A program made the translations under genes and the position numbers. The notes beneath the pieces are model-generated. The model worked only from the letters and a program-made list of their open reading frames with translations. It searched no databases and was not told where the DNA came from. From Channallabes apus (Eukaryota; Chordata; Actinopteri; Siluriformes; Clariidae), in NCBI GenBank assembly GCA_030522415.1, contig CM060108.1:43033256-43097255 (forward strand): a stretch of DNA of 64,000 bases. Reading direction: 5' to 3'. How positions within the stretch are numbered: position 1 is the first letter of the stretch; each line of letters opens with the position of its first letter. Positions 1-10,973 of this stretch are shown in pieces.

Positions 1-335
1 AACATCAACTATTATAGCTGAACTGCCTGCCACCTAACACACTGTATAAATGCAGATCATTTCCTGCTATCTGTTTCACCCAAATGAGGATGGGTTCCCT
101 GTTGAGTCTGGTTCCTCTCAAGGTTTCTTCCTATTACCATCTCAGGGAGTTTTTCCTTGCCACTGTCGCCCTCGGCTTGCTCACCAGGGACTATCTTTCG
201 GATGTTACATATCTGACCATTTTGATTCATACACATTCACGTTCCATACAAACTCAAATAATTATTTTGATTGTGTGAAGCTGTTTTGAGACAATGTCAA
301 TTGTTAAAAGCGCTATACAAATAAAATTGAATTGA
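1..335 (+). mobile_element. L2-like LINE 3' tail (cut by window start)
   Basis: Contains GAGGATGGGTTCCCTGTTGA and ends TTAAAAGCGCTATACAAATA then AAATTGAATTG. The same tail is at 2165-2597 and 26620-27400 (+) and at 51903 onward (-). The link to L2-like LINEs is supported by the RT-bearing copy at 51903-55140. Confidence 0.8.
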
Positions 336-344
336 AAATTTTTT

Positions 345-870
345 TTTATTGAAATTAAATGTGCACAAATGTGATCATGAAAACCATGTGGACAATGTGA
401 AACATGTATTGTTCTCTAATGAGTCCGCCTTCACTGTCTTTCCCACTTCTGGGAGAGTTACGGTGTGGAGAAGCCCCAATGAAGCATACCACCCAGACTG
501 TTGCATGCCCATAGATGGTTTGGGCTGCAATATCATGGCAATCCCTTGGCTCAACATTTGCGCTAGATGGGCGCATCACTGCAAAGGACTACCGAACCTT
601 TCTGGAGGACCATTTGCACCCTGTGGTCCAAACATTGTATCCTGAAGGCGGTGCCATGTATCAGGATGTTAATGGACCAATACACACAGCAAGACCGGTG
701 GCAGAGTGGTTTTATAAACATGAAAGTGGAGTTGAACATCTTCCATGGCCTGCACAGTCACCAGATCTAAATATTATTAAGCCACTTTGGGGTGTTTTGG
801 ATGAGCAGATCAGGGAACTTTTTCCTCCACAAGCATCACATAGTTTCTGTTTCATTGTCCAACCCATATA
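345..870 (+). pseudogene. Dead Tc1-like transposase fragment
   Basis: Two frames together give Tc1 signatures: FPTSGRVTVWRSPNEAY, then MVWAAISW, GRITAKDYRTFLEDH, HTARPVAEWF and LPWPAQSPDLNIIKPLWGVL. A frameshift separates the halves. The first catalytic Asp is Asn (SNES for SDES) and the final Glu is Lys (NIIKP for NIIEP). Confidence 0.85.
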
Positions 871-1017
871 TACAGTGAAACCTTGGATTATGAGCATAAT
901 TCATTTCCCGGAAGCAGGCTCGTATTCAAAGTCAAAATTTTGCCATAATGGAAACTTAAATTATTTGTTCCACAGCCCCAAAAAATGTATACATAAAAAT
1001 AATTAACACAAAATATT

Positions 1018-1112
1018 AAGTAAAAATAAAACAAATTAACCTGCACTTTACCTTAAGAAAAAAAGTTAAAATAAATACAGACAGATAAGAGTTTCCATTT
1101 GTGCGCGCAGGC

Positions 1113-1189
<77 letters not shown>

Positions 1190-1690
1190 CTAAAGTAAGC
1201 TCCCCTTCTCGTTTTACACAGTTACCCTTCCACTCTTTTCGCACACACAACAGAAACACTGTTTTATTGGAAAAATAAGCAAGAAGCCTCTAACGGAACA
1301 CACTAACGGAATCACTGCTGTGAAGTAAAAATAAAACAAATTAACCTGCACTTTTTCTTTGAAAATAATCGTGACAGAGCAGTTTTTCTGTGTAGAGCAG
1401 AGAGAAAGAGTGTGTGTGTGTCTGTGAAGCCAATAGTAGGAGGGGTCTTACACAAAGAGCAGGCTGAGCCTTGAGCAGAGCGGGAAAATGGATCTTTAAC
1501 CTCTCTAATGCGACTTGCTTTTGCTTTACTTGCGCGCTGTACACACACGCATACAGTACAGACACAAAAGAAAATATGTTTTATGCTCACACATGTGGTC
1601 ACAGTGTTATAACAAACAGTACATACGTGCACAGATTGAAATGCATGGAAATGGCAGTAGAGCATGGAAATGGCAGTACAGGATGGAAAT
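1018..1690. repeat. Diverged copy of the 57.9-59.4 kb element interior, with (TG)36
   Basis: 1488-1640 shares GACTTGCTTTTGCTTTA, GCGCGCTGTAC and GTGGTCACAGTGTTATA with 59060-59170. An internal repeat pairs 1022-1050 with 1326-1353. The (TG)36 run is at 1115-1186. Ends are not defined. Confidence 0.55.
1115..1186 (+). repeat. (TG)36 microsatellite
   Basis: 72 bp uninterrupted. Confidence 0.97.
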
Positions 1691-2010
1691 GGCAGTAGTA
1701 AATACTTTCTTCCAGAAGAGGCAGGAACATAGGGTGACATATAAGAGTGGAGGCAGAAGCACTCAGGTGGACTACATCTTGTGTCGACGTTGTAATCTGA
1801 AAGAGATCAGTGACTGCAAAGTGTTGGTAGGGGAGAGTGTAGCCAGACAACACAGAATGGTGGTGTGTAAATTAACCCTGGTGGTGAGGAAGGTGAAGAG
1901 GACAAAGGCAGAGCAGAGGACAGTGGTGGAAGCTGAGAAAGGAAGAATGTTGTGTAGTCTTCAGGGAGGAGTTGAGACAGGCTATGGGTATGTACTGTAT
2001 AAAAGTTGCT
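1690..2010 (+). pseudogene. RTE-type LINE endonuclease fragment
   Basis: The reading TYKSGGRSTQVDYILCRR, then NLKEISDCKVLVGESVARQH, matches the C-terminal endonuclease part of RTE-clade LINEs (SDH-equivalent region QHRMVV). The rest of the element is absent. Confidence 0.75.
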
Positions 2011-2164
2011 ATTGTCATCTGTTACTTTTTGTGACAGCAAAGTTGCATCAGCTTGTTAGAGAGCTCCGCTGCCTCTGTATATAGGATCAGTTAATGGGTG
2101 GGATGGATTTTCCATGATGGACATGAGTTTGTTCAGTAATCTGTTGTACCTGTTACTGTCTTCA

Positions 2165-2597
2165 ATCTGTCAACTTTGCTGCAGTGGCTCGATAGTTCAG
2201 GACTGGAATTTCCTACAAGTCTACATGAGCCTCCAATAACTACCTGGACTCCATAATAACATCAATTAACATCAACTGTTATGTTGAACTGGCTGACACC
2301 TAACACACAGTATGAATGCAGATCAATTCCTGATCTCTGTTTCACCCAAATGAGGATGGGTTCCCTGATGAGTACAGTTCCTCTCAAGATTTCATCCTAT
2401 TGCCATCTCAGAGAGTTTTACCTTTCCACTGTCGCCCTCGGCTTGCTCATCAGGGACAATCTGACCATTTTGATTCATACACATTCACATTCCATACAAA
2501 CTTAAATAACGGCTTTGATTGTGTAAAGCTGCTTTGCGACAATGACAATTGTTAAAAGCACTATACAAATAAAATTTAATGTAATTGAATTGAACTG
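2165..2597 (+). mobile_element. L2-like LINE 3' tail
   Basis: Begins TCAACTTTGCTGCAGTGGCT and ends with AAAGCACTATACAAATAAAA and a TAATTGAATTGAA tail. More diverged than the copy at the window start. Confidence 0.75.
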
Positions 2598-2903
2598 GGG
2601 CCTATCTAACAGATAGTCAGCTATCCAGGACACATGCCGACACCCATTCTGAGCAGTTTTCTCACTCAGTAGAAGAACTCATTCATCTTTTGTGGTGGCA
2701 AGTGGTGTCCCTCTAATTTAAGACATTCTTCTGATCTTTAACTACTAATAAATCATAAAATTATTCTATACTTGTGTTCTGTAGGGTAAACACAATTTGT
2801 GCACGTTTAATAGTTAGTTTTTAATACATATTTAATTTAGAGACTGCATTTGTAACAAAATATGTATGTTCCCACCATACCTCAGAGAGGTATCATGGAA
2901 TGT

Positions 2904-3279
2904 TCATTCATTCATTCATTTTCTATACCGCTTAATCCTGTGTTCAGGGTCACGGGGGCCTGGAGCCTATCCCAGGAGACTTCGGGCACTAGGCGGGGTA
3001 CACCCTGGACAGGGTGCCAATCCATCGCAGGGCACACACACATACACACTCACACACTCAATCACACACTACGGGCAATTTAGGAACACCAATTAGCCTA
3101 ACCTGCATATCTTTGGACTGTGGGAGGAAACCGGAGTACCCGGAGGAAACCCACCAAGCACGGGGAGAACATGCAAACTCCATGCACACAGAGATGGGAA
3201 TCGAGCCTGGCCGGGGAATCGAACCCAGACCCTGGAGGTGCAAGGCGACAGTGCTAACCACTACACCACCGTGCCGCCC
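2904..3279 (-). mobile_element. tRNA-derived SINE, family A, with 12-bp target duplication
   Basis: Minus strand head GGCGGCACGGTGGTGTAGTG with box A, and box B GGGTTCGATTCCC, ending in (AATGA)n. It is flanked by ATCATGGAATGT at 2892-2903 and 3280-3291, which fixes its borders. The box pair is that of a mobile SINE, not a host tRNA gene. Confidence 0.85.
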
Positions 3280-3299
3280 ATCATGGAATGTAATTGCCA

Positions 3300-5080
3300 C
3301 AATATAACATTTTTAACACAAATAAAGTGGTTATATTGTGAATATAGATTTTATTATACATGTACAATTTTATTAAACACATATTTTGTTATAGCTAAGA
3401 AAAAAGTTGTGTCCCCCAAATTAATGGCTGTAGCGTTACAACAATAGATATCACTGGTTTAAGAAAAGGGAGAAATTTATTTGGACTACCTTCTTTGTGT
3501 AAAGGTTATTGCAGGTCCTGGGTGATCTGGCTGTGCATGGTGATTACATTCTTCTCTATTAATTTTCTTAAAATTAGCTACATTTCTGACAATTTCATAT
3601 GTCACACTTTACTAGTGTTTGTGGTGTTATGTTGACAACTTGGAGATCGGACATAAAGTTTTTTTATATATATATATAAATGCACACGTATTAATATTTC
3701 CAACATGTCCCCTGATATTGAAATCATCATGATGGCATTTTGAAAAAGTCTGAATTTAGCTCATTTGGCTGTGGTGTTACTGTATTTCACAATATACACT
3801 CTTAAATGTTATATTTTTATAACACAGGACATTCATAATATAATTGTACAGTATCTCTATTATATATTATTTTGCTCAATAAACTAATTGTTAAACCTTT
3901 TATGCAATATGAAGTCTATGGTGTTCTATAATGTCTTTGGTATTACTTCAAAATGTATCTGAAATTACTTTTCTTCAGAGTTATTTAATCTTATAATGTC
4001 TTAATGTGATTAAGACTATAAAGGTTTTTTTTTTAGGTGATTAAGATTATAAAGGTGATTAAGATTATAAAGGTTCCACAATTTCTAAAACATAAACTAT
4101 TCTCATTTGGCAGAAAGCAGAAATAGGGGAACAATTAAACATTTCTTTTAAAAACTGAAATTTAAATTATCATTGAAACATAATCATTAAAATTATTTAT
4201 TTATTTATCTATCTATCAATTATTACATTAAGTTACATACCCCTGCTCGTTTTAGAACAAACCAAATTTTTTCTTCAAATATTGGTAACACCAGAGACAT
4301 AAGTGGTTCTGTCACCAGTGTTTGATTAACTTTAAATGCATAGCAATACATTGTATTAAAAAAACACACATTTTTACAAATTCTGCCTCTCATCTGCCAC
4401 CCAAATTGAAGAAATGGTTGTATTATATTTAAAGGCACTGAAGAAAAAAAAACATGATAATCATTGAACTATAACAACAATCTAGGAAATCAATCTTCAA
4501 AGAAAAGTAATCTTCAAAGAGATTACTTCAGGAGGAGATTGCCACTTGGATTGGAGGAACTGGGTGTTCAGAACTGATCAGTATATAGAATTGTTTCTTT
4601 GGGCCATAACCCGTCAATGAGGTGCTAGAGATCACCCCTCTTATGATTTGAGTTGTGGATCTTTTCGACAAAAGATTGCATGACGAGAGATTCTGGGGGT
4701 GCTATAAGTGGAACATTGTCCACTAGGAATCTAGTAGAAGGTCACTTGCTGGTACATAATGCAGGACTTTATGAGAATGCATTCTTTGTAATTGTTTTGG
4801 TTGTACAGGGTAGAGATAAGGTAGTCAGTATGCTATCATCCTTATAAACCTAGACCAATAAGAGAAGAGAAGTGGAACTGTGAGAAGAATGAAAGCCATC
4901 ATGTTTGGAAAGAGTTAATACATTTTATTTTATTAAGTATATTAAACTGAAAAGATACTTGAGATCTTTGCTGTAAAATATCTCAGTTTTACTGCTATCA
5001 GTTTTCAGGTCTACAAATTGCTGACACAACTTAGGCCCAACTCTTGTTTGAAAGGCATATACATACTGTCAAACTTCACA
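3300..5080. other. Intergenic, nothing recognised
   Basis: AT-rich with short TA and ATT runs and a small tandem GATTAAGATTATAAAGGT repeat near 4036-4072. No gene or named element seen. Confidence 0.5.
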
Positions 5081-5090
5081 ATTAACTAAG

Positions 5091-5273
5091 ATGGCGCCGG
5101 TGAGGTCGGCTGCCGTCACGACTGCTCCGACCACCTTTTCTTTGTTTTTGTTTTTTAAGTTAGTTTTCAGTGTTTTAAAATCGGCAAAATCACCACCATT
5201 GAGTACATTAGGTATGATAGAGACACTCTTGTTTCTATTGGTATACAATGTACTCACAATTCGACGGTTTTAA
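5091..5273 (+). CDS. Short 5' LINE frame overlapping ORF2
   Basis: 60 codons beginning MAPVRSAAVTTAPTTF, overlapping ORF2 by 115 nt in the +1-relative frame. T-TTA-AAA at 5174-5180 lies in its frame and a -1 slip there would fuse it to ORF2. Alternatively one base was lost or gained in the T-rich run and both were once a single ORF. Confidence 0.4.
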   Translation: MAPVRSAAVTTAPTTFSLFLFFKLVFSVLKSAKSPPLSTLGMIETLLFLLVYNVLTIRRF

Positions 5274-8107
5274 CTCCGGATCCGAGCTGGCCGAGTGAGA
5301 TCCTGAGGGAGAACAATGGACGCGACGCGAAGCGACGAACCCGAGGGAGACGAGCTGGGGTGAGGAACCGGCTCAGAGCCCGTGCACACCGCACACCTCT
5401 GCCTAGCATCCTGCTCGCCAACGTCCAGTCACTGGAGAACAAACTGGATGACCTCAGGGCCAGGATAAAGTTCCAGAGAGACATTCGGGACTGCAATCTC
5501 CTCTGCTTCACCGAGACATGGCTGAACCCAGCGGTGCCAGACCACGCCATACAGCCGGCCGAGTTCTTCTCGGTTCACCGCATGGACAGGACGCGGGACT
5601 CGGGGAAGTCAAGGGGAGGCGGCGTGTGCTTAATGGTGAAAAACAGCTGGTGCAACAGCGCGAGCGTTGTTCCTCTTGCACGCTCCTGCACACCAAACCT
5701 GGAACTACTGTCCATCATGTGTCGTCCATTTTATCTTCCACGGGAGTTCACATCGGTCATAATCAGCGCCGTTTACATACCTCCACAAGCGGACACTGAA
5801 ACTGCCTTATGCGAGCTGCATGAGGCGCTCACACAGCACCAGACACAACACCGGGACGCTGCGCTCATTGTGGCGGGGGATTTTAATAGTGCCAACCTCA
5901 AACGCGCAGCGCCGAACTTTTATCAGCACATCACCTGCCCCACCAGGGGCGAAAGGACACTGGACCATTGTTATACCACGGTCAAAGACGGTTACAAGGC
6001 ACAATCTCGTCCAGCGTTTGGTAAATCCGACCACGCCGCCATTTTCCTCATGCCAAAATATAAACAGAGGCTGAAACAGGAAGTTCCGGTCCTGAGGGAG
6101 GTCGCGCGCTGGACGGACCAATCGGTGGCCGCGTTACAGGACGCACTCGATGACGCAGACTGGGACATGTTTAGAAACAGCTCCGATGATGACGTCAGCG
6201 TGTTTACGGAAGCGGTTGTGGGATTTATTGAAAAGCTGGCAGACGATACGGTAGAGAAAAAGACTATCAGAACGTTTCCCAACCAGAAGCCGTGGGTGGA
6301 TAAAACCATCCGCGACGCTCTGAGATCTCGCACAGCTGCCTACAACACGGGACTTGCATCGGGGGACATGGAACCGTACAAGGCTGCGTCATATAACGTC
6401 CGGAAGGCGGTGAAAGAGGCAAAGCAGCGCTACGGGAGAAAACTAGAGTCACAGCTTCAACAGAGTGACTCTAGGAGCCTGTGGCAGGGACTAAGAACAA
6501 TAACGGATTATAAAGCACCAGCATCCGGTATGACGAACGCGGACGCGACTCTGGCAGACGAGCTGAACACATTTTACGCTCGCTTCGAGGCTGCAGCTAA
6601 AGACGCTAGCAATGCTAATGCTAACGGCGCTAATGCTAACGGCGCTAATGCTAGCGGCGCTAACGGCTGCAGACAGGAAGACACAGTCAGCACCGGGAAC
6701 GCGCTCATCATCTCCGAGCACGACGTGAGGAGAGCCTTCAAGAGAGTGAACACCAGGAAAGCAGCAGGACCAGACGGCATCTCAGGTCGTATTCTCAGAG
6801 CCTGCGCAGACCAGCTAGCACCTGTGTTCACTGAGATATTCAACATCTCTTTATCTCAGTCGGTGATACCCACATGCTTCAAAGAGTCCATTATTGTTCC
6901 TGTTCCAAAGAAACCACATCCTGCTTCTCTCAATGACTATCGCCCTGTGGCCCTCACCTCAGTAGTGATGAAGTGCTTTGAACGCCTTATCAGAGACTTC
7001 ATCATTTCTTCACTACCCGACACACTGGACCCACTACAGTTTGCATACCGTCAGAACCGCTCCACAGACGATGCAATCTCTCATCTCCTCCACACATCAC
7101 TCACTCACCTGGACACTAGGAAAGGGAATTATGTTAAAATGCTCTTCATCGACTACAGCTCTGCTTTTAACACAATAATTCCTTCCACACTCACCACCAA
7201 GCTGGAGCACCTGGGACTGAGCTCATCTATATGTCAGTGGATCTTCAATTTTCTGACTGGCAGACCGCAGGCAGTAAGGATGGGCGGACATGTCTCAGCT
7301 ACACTCACTCTCAGCACTGGAGCCCCCCAGGGTTGTGTTCTGAGCCCCCTGCTGTACTCTTTGTACACCCACGACTGCGTGGCCACTACCAACTCCACCT
7401 CCATCATCAAGTTTGCTGACGACACCGTCGTGGTCGGACTGATCACCAACAATGATGAGTCGGACTACCTAGAGGAGATTGGAAATCTGGAGAACTGGTG
7501 CCAGAGGAACAATCTCCTCCTGAACGTCAGTAAGACAAAAGAGCTGATAGTGGACTTTAGTACAAAGCAGGAGAGGAACTACCAGACCCCCGTCATCAAC
7601 AGGAGCCCAGTGGAGAGAGTGGACAGCTTCAGATACCTCGGTGTTCACATCACGCAGGACCTATCATGGTCCTGTCACATCAACACCGTGGTGAAAAAAG
7701 CCCGGCAGCGTCTCTACCACCTCAGACGCTTGAGAGACTTTAGACTGCCCTCCAAGGTGCTCAGGAACTTCTACTCCTGCACCATAGAGAGCATCCTGAC
7801 GGGAAACATCACGACCTGGTTCGGGAACAGCACCATGCAGGACAGACGAGCTCTACAGAGGGTGGTGCGATCAGCCGAACGCATCATCCGCACTGAGCTC
7901 CCTGACCTGCTCTCCATCTACAGCAAGCGGTGCTGGACTAAGGCCAGGAAGATCATGAAGGACCTCAGTCACCCCAGTAATGGACTGTTCTCTTTGTTGC
8001 GGTCTGGGAAGAGATTCCGCTCCCTAAAGGCCAACACAGAGAGACTGAGGAGGAGCTTCTTCCCGCAGGCGATAAGGTCTCTCAATCACACCTCCACACA
8101 GGACTAA
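5159..8107 (+). CDS. LINE ORF2: AP endonuclease and reverse transcriptase
   Basis: Open from 5159 to TAA at 8105-8107 with no internal stop and no in-frame ATG before 5582. Endonuclease features: SILLANVQSLENKLDDLR, catalytic CFTETWL, VAGDFNSANL and KSDHAAIF. RT features: VPVPKKPHPASLNDYRP, LFIDYSSAFNTI and the active site FADDTVVVG at about 7412, followed by the thumb and a Cys-containing C-terminus. Translation may begin in the overlapping 5091-5273 frame (ATGGCGCCG) and shift to this frame. The intact frame suggests a young, possibly mobile copy. Confidence 0.88.
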   Translation, partial: VSFQCFKIGKITTIEYIRYDRDTLVSIGIQCTHNSTVLTPDPSWPSEILRENNGRDAKRRTRGRRAGVRNRLRARAHRTPLPSILLANVQSLENKLDDLRARIKFQRDIRDCNLLCFTETWLNPAVPDHAIQPAEFFSVHRMDRTRDSGKSRGGGVCLMVKNSWCNSASVVPLARSCTPNLELLSIMCRPFYLPREFTSVIISAVYIPPQADTETALCELHEALTQHQTQHRDAALIVAGDFNSANLKRAAPNFYQHITCPTRGERTLDHCYTTVKDGYKAQSRPAFGKSDHAAIFLMPKYKQRLKQEVPVLREVARWTDQSVAALQDALDDADWDMFRNSSDDDVSVFTEAVVGFIEKLADDTVEKKTIRTFPNQKPWVDKTIRDALRSRTAAYNTGLASGDMEPYKAASYNVRKAVKEAKQRYGRKLESQLQQSDSRSLWQGLRTITDYKAPASGMTNADATLADELNTFYARFEAAAKDASNANANGANANGANASGANGCRQEDTVSTGNALIISEHDVRRAFKRVNTRKAAGPDGISGRILRACADQLAPVFTEIFNISLSQSVIPTCFKESIIVPVPKKPHPASLNDYRPVALTSVVMKCFERLIRDFIISSLPDTLDPLQFAYRQNRSTDDAISHLLHTSLTHLDTRKGNYVKMLFIDYSSAFNTIIPSTLTTKLEHLGLSSSICQWIFNFLTGRPQAVRMGGHVSATLTLSTGAPQGCVLSPLLYSLYTHDCVATTNSTSIIKFADDTVVVGLITNNDESDYLEEIGNLENWCQRNNLLLNVSKTKELIVDFSTKQERNYQTPVINRSPVERVDSFRYLGVHITQDLSWSCHINTVVKKARQRLYHLRRLRDFRLPSKVLRNFYSCTIESILTGNITTWFGNSTMQDRRALQRVVRSAERIIRTELPDLLSIYSKRCWTKARKIMKDLSHPSNGLFSLLRSGKRFRSLKANTERLRRSFFPQAIRSLNHTSTQD

Positions 8108-8490
8108 TAACATCTTTTAAGCTCACAACACTGACTGGACAATCATGGACACATTCATACACACTTGCACTAAATACTCATACATCTGGACAATTGCACA
8201 TGTCACCTTTCATGCATATTTGCACAACCACTGTCACTTTAATACCATATTTCTATATTTTTGCAATATTTTATTATGCCCTTATGCACAGTCAATTTTA
8301 CAAATTTTACTAGTTAAAATTATTTCTTTAGTATTTCCTTTTTATTGATTATTTATTTTACGTACAAGATTTTATTTTCTTATTTTCTTTTTTTTTTAAG
8401 GTCACTGGCGGTCGTATAAAAGCATTTCACTGCATATTATACTGTGTATGATTGTGTATGTGACTAATAAATTTGAATTTGAATTTGAAC

Positions 8491-9329
8491 TATCTATAGA
8501 GGGGTCATGCGCTTAAGGATGGGGCCAGAATTAATTGATGTGAAAGAAGGAAATGGCAGTAGAGGATGGAAATGGCAGTACAGGTGAAATTAATTTTTAA
8601 TGTTTTTACTTTTAATTAGTAGGGAAGTGAGTAGGGAAGTGACTACGTTGTAATGAGGCTGAATTAAGATATGAATCATTGATAGAACAAAGGTTGATAA
8701 CAAACTAGAAATTAAGTTTTAGACTGGTGGACTTTACAATTTGTGTACAACTGGTTTTGTTGAAGTCTCATGGGAATATAATAATTGACTAATCAGGAAC
8801 AAACAGCTTTTGAGATTGACAAAGAGGACACAATGCAACGTCAAGGGGGCGTGGGCAAGAGGTGGTCCAAATGAGAAAGGCGATGGTGGTTGAGAATGCT
8901 TCCGTGTGAGTCAATGTAATGGCTGAATTAAATCCAAACGCTCACATGTTGGAACAATCCCAATTCCACTGAATTATTATGAGTTAAAGAACAGAGTAAA
9001 GGACATACCCAGTCATGCAGATATACTGTAAAAGAATGCAGGAGATCAAACTCAGAGATAAACAGTTAAGCAGTGTAGAGGAAGTAAACAGTTTTATTAA
9101 TAGTGAAGTAAATGAACCTACAAACTGAGCAAGATCCAAATACACTTGTCAAAAGCAAAAATACTGCAGCTCCAGAATTAACCATTGCTGAAGCAACTGA
9201 AAAAAAACTGTACTTTTATGGTAAAAACTTAGTAGGAAATTTATTTAATGAGACTTAATGGCTGAGTCGATCAGCTATTTTTGATGTTCTCCCACTTTAG
9301 GTGATGCTTCCTACAGTATACTTTATACA
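8491..9329. other. Intergenic, nothing recognised
   Basis: AT-rich. AATGGCAGTAGAGGATGGAA near 8551 echoes the tandem AATGGCAGTA motif at 1650-1697. No gene seen. Confidence 0.45.
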
Positions 9330-9645
9330 ATGGGCCTCACATGGCTTCTTTCTTATAGACCTTAGAGAGGTCATAGAATTTCAGCTTGGATGTTGGGCAG
9401 ATCCTGTTGTAAAGTGGGTCCGAGATGATTTTGTACCTTAAAACCATAACTAGTGTACACTTATAGATTAAAGTATGGTCTTTCTTCAATACATTAGAGA
9501 TGTTCCAATATATCCAATATATCGGTCTTCCAATATATTGTTGATCTTCCGTTTGTAATTCTCAGTCTCTGTTATTACTGTGGCTCTTTTCTTGTCTGCT
9601 GGAACCAACAGTTTTTTTTTCTGTCTTTAGTTTCTTCTGTGCCAA
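9330..9645 (-). pseudogene. Penelope-like element RT remnant
   Basis: Minus strand readings include LVPADKKRATVITETENYKR then KINNILED, and YNRICPTSK then LKFYDLSKVYKKEA, which match the conserved N-terminal RT blocks of Penelope-like elements (PADKG...; YGLPKxHK...). Stops and small shifts break it. The remaining domains are not recognisable. Confidence 0.65.
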
Positions 9646-10973
9646 AGCTTCCTTTTTTGTGAGATTGCATTAGGGGACAATTTTAACAATCTTGGTTGGG
9701 GACTTGAGAGAAATTGCAAAGTTGAGGCCAATTTAATGAGGTTTTCCTTGGCCTAATTGTGTTGTAAGATTTACCTCCCAAATATCTGAGTTTCTTACTT
9801 TCTTCAGAAATAACATTCATTCTTTAATCCTGTTCTATTTCTTTTATCGGTCTTGTTCCTTCTGTCTGTGCTTGTCAGAAGATGACTTCAGTGCATACAG
9901 TCATCTCTTTAAACAGCAACAGATTGAAGTCATTTATCTTTTTCTCAAGTTGTGTTCCAATATCTTTAGCTTTTGTTTGAAGTTCTGTACTGTATTTTTT
10001 TTTTCTAATATTAATATCTATATGTTGTATTGTGTTTTTTAACCAAACTGGCATACAGTATACTTCAACTTTTAGGTTGAAATGTAGCTTTGCAAACGTT
10101 CATGGTTTAAGATTTCACATTCATGTTGATAAAATGTATATCCAAAAAGGTTGGATACCAGCTTGACAAATGAGTCTATGTTTCGGAAAAGAATTTGATT
10201 GCTGTAGTAATGACATTAGTGTTTGCATTATCTGACATGTCATCAGATCCTGTAAAAACATCCGGTGTTCCTAAATCTATTGTAGGCCTTATGTATATCT
10301 GTCTGCTGCATTTCAGATTCTAAATCTAAAATCTAGGTTCATCATTTGTACCCAGTTGGCAGAAATGTTTTCATTTATGCATCTATGAATACCAGGTCTA
10401 GAAACCCAAAGAGTGTGTGCTGAGAACTGGAATTTACGTAGGCCATTCCCAGCATAAACACTGAGGGTGTGGCTCTGCGCCAATCCCAGTGTTCCTATAA
10501 TAAACTCTCATCCACTGGTTAAGATTGTGGTAAATCCAATATTAACACAATGGCAATGCTATGGGAAAGGCTCACATATTTGGGTGCCTAGCTCATCTAA
10601 CACAAACCACACATTTTCAGCTTAAATAATTCACATACAGTACAAAGTTCTCTTAGAGCACAAAGCCATATTGGCTTGTTTAGCAACCACTGTAAACATT
10701 GCTGTGGAGTAGTATCTGTGTACCAGGCCAATTTAATAAGGCCACACCATGGCCTTCCCACTGCCACTCATATATCTAGAATTTGAAAATATAATTACAT
10801 GTTTTTGTCTGTTGTACTGTCACAGTGGAGATCTGTAAAGGCTGAAAAGGAGAGCTATTGTTCATTAAGAATGCATGGTGGAATCCAAAACAGTTGTTTT
10901 AAACTGCATTTATGTGTTAACATTTAAGGAATTATACTAAACCTGTTTTACTTTTCAATCAATATATACTGTA
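9646..10973. other. Intergenic, possible Penelope flank
   Basis: May include upstream parts of the Penelope-like relic up to about 10.0 kb, but I could not read further conserved blocks. The rest is unassigned. Confidence 0.4.

Larger units (their letters stand above)
5083..8490 (+). mobile_element. Nearly full-length LINE, Rex1/CR1-like
   Basis: Starts at AAGATGGCGCC, carries a 5' leader, a long endonuclease-RT frame and a 380-bp 3' UTR ending in repeats of AATTTG/ATTTGA. The same 3' end recurs in minus orientation at 34805-35432 and 46862-47065. It is far more GC-rich than its surroundings. Clade assignment (Rex1/Babar or another jockey/CR1-superclade member) is by general resemblance only. 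I could not find a target duplication. Confidence 0.85.

Noticed and set aside
345..870. Functional Tc1 transposase
   Set aside because: Frameshifted and two catalytic acidic residues replaced.
3200..3279. tRNA gene on the minus strand (boxes A and B)
   Set aside because: Part of a SINE with target duplications; no full cloverleaf, and the same head recurs in other copies.
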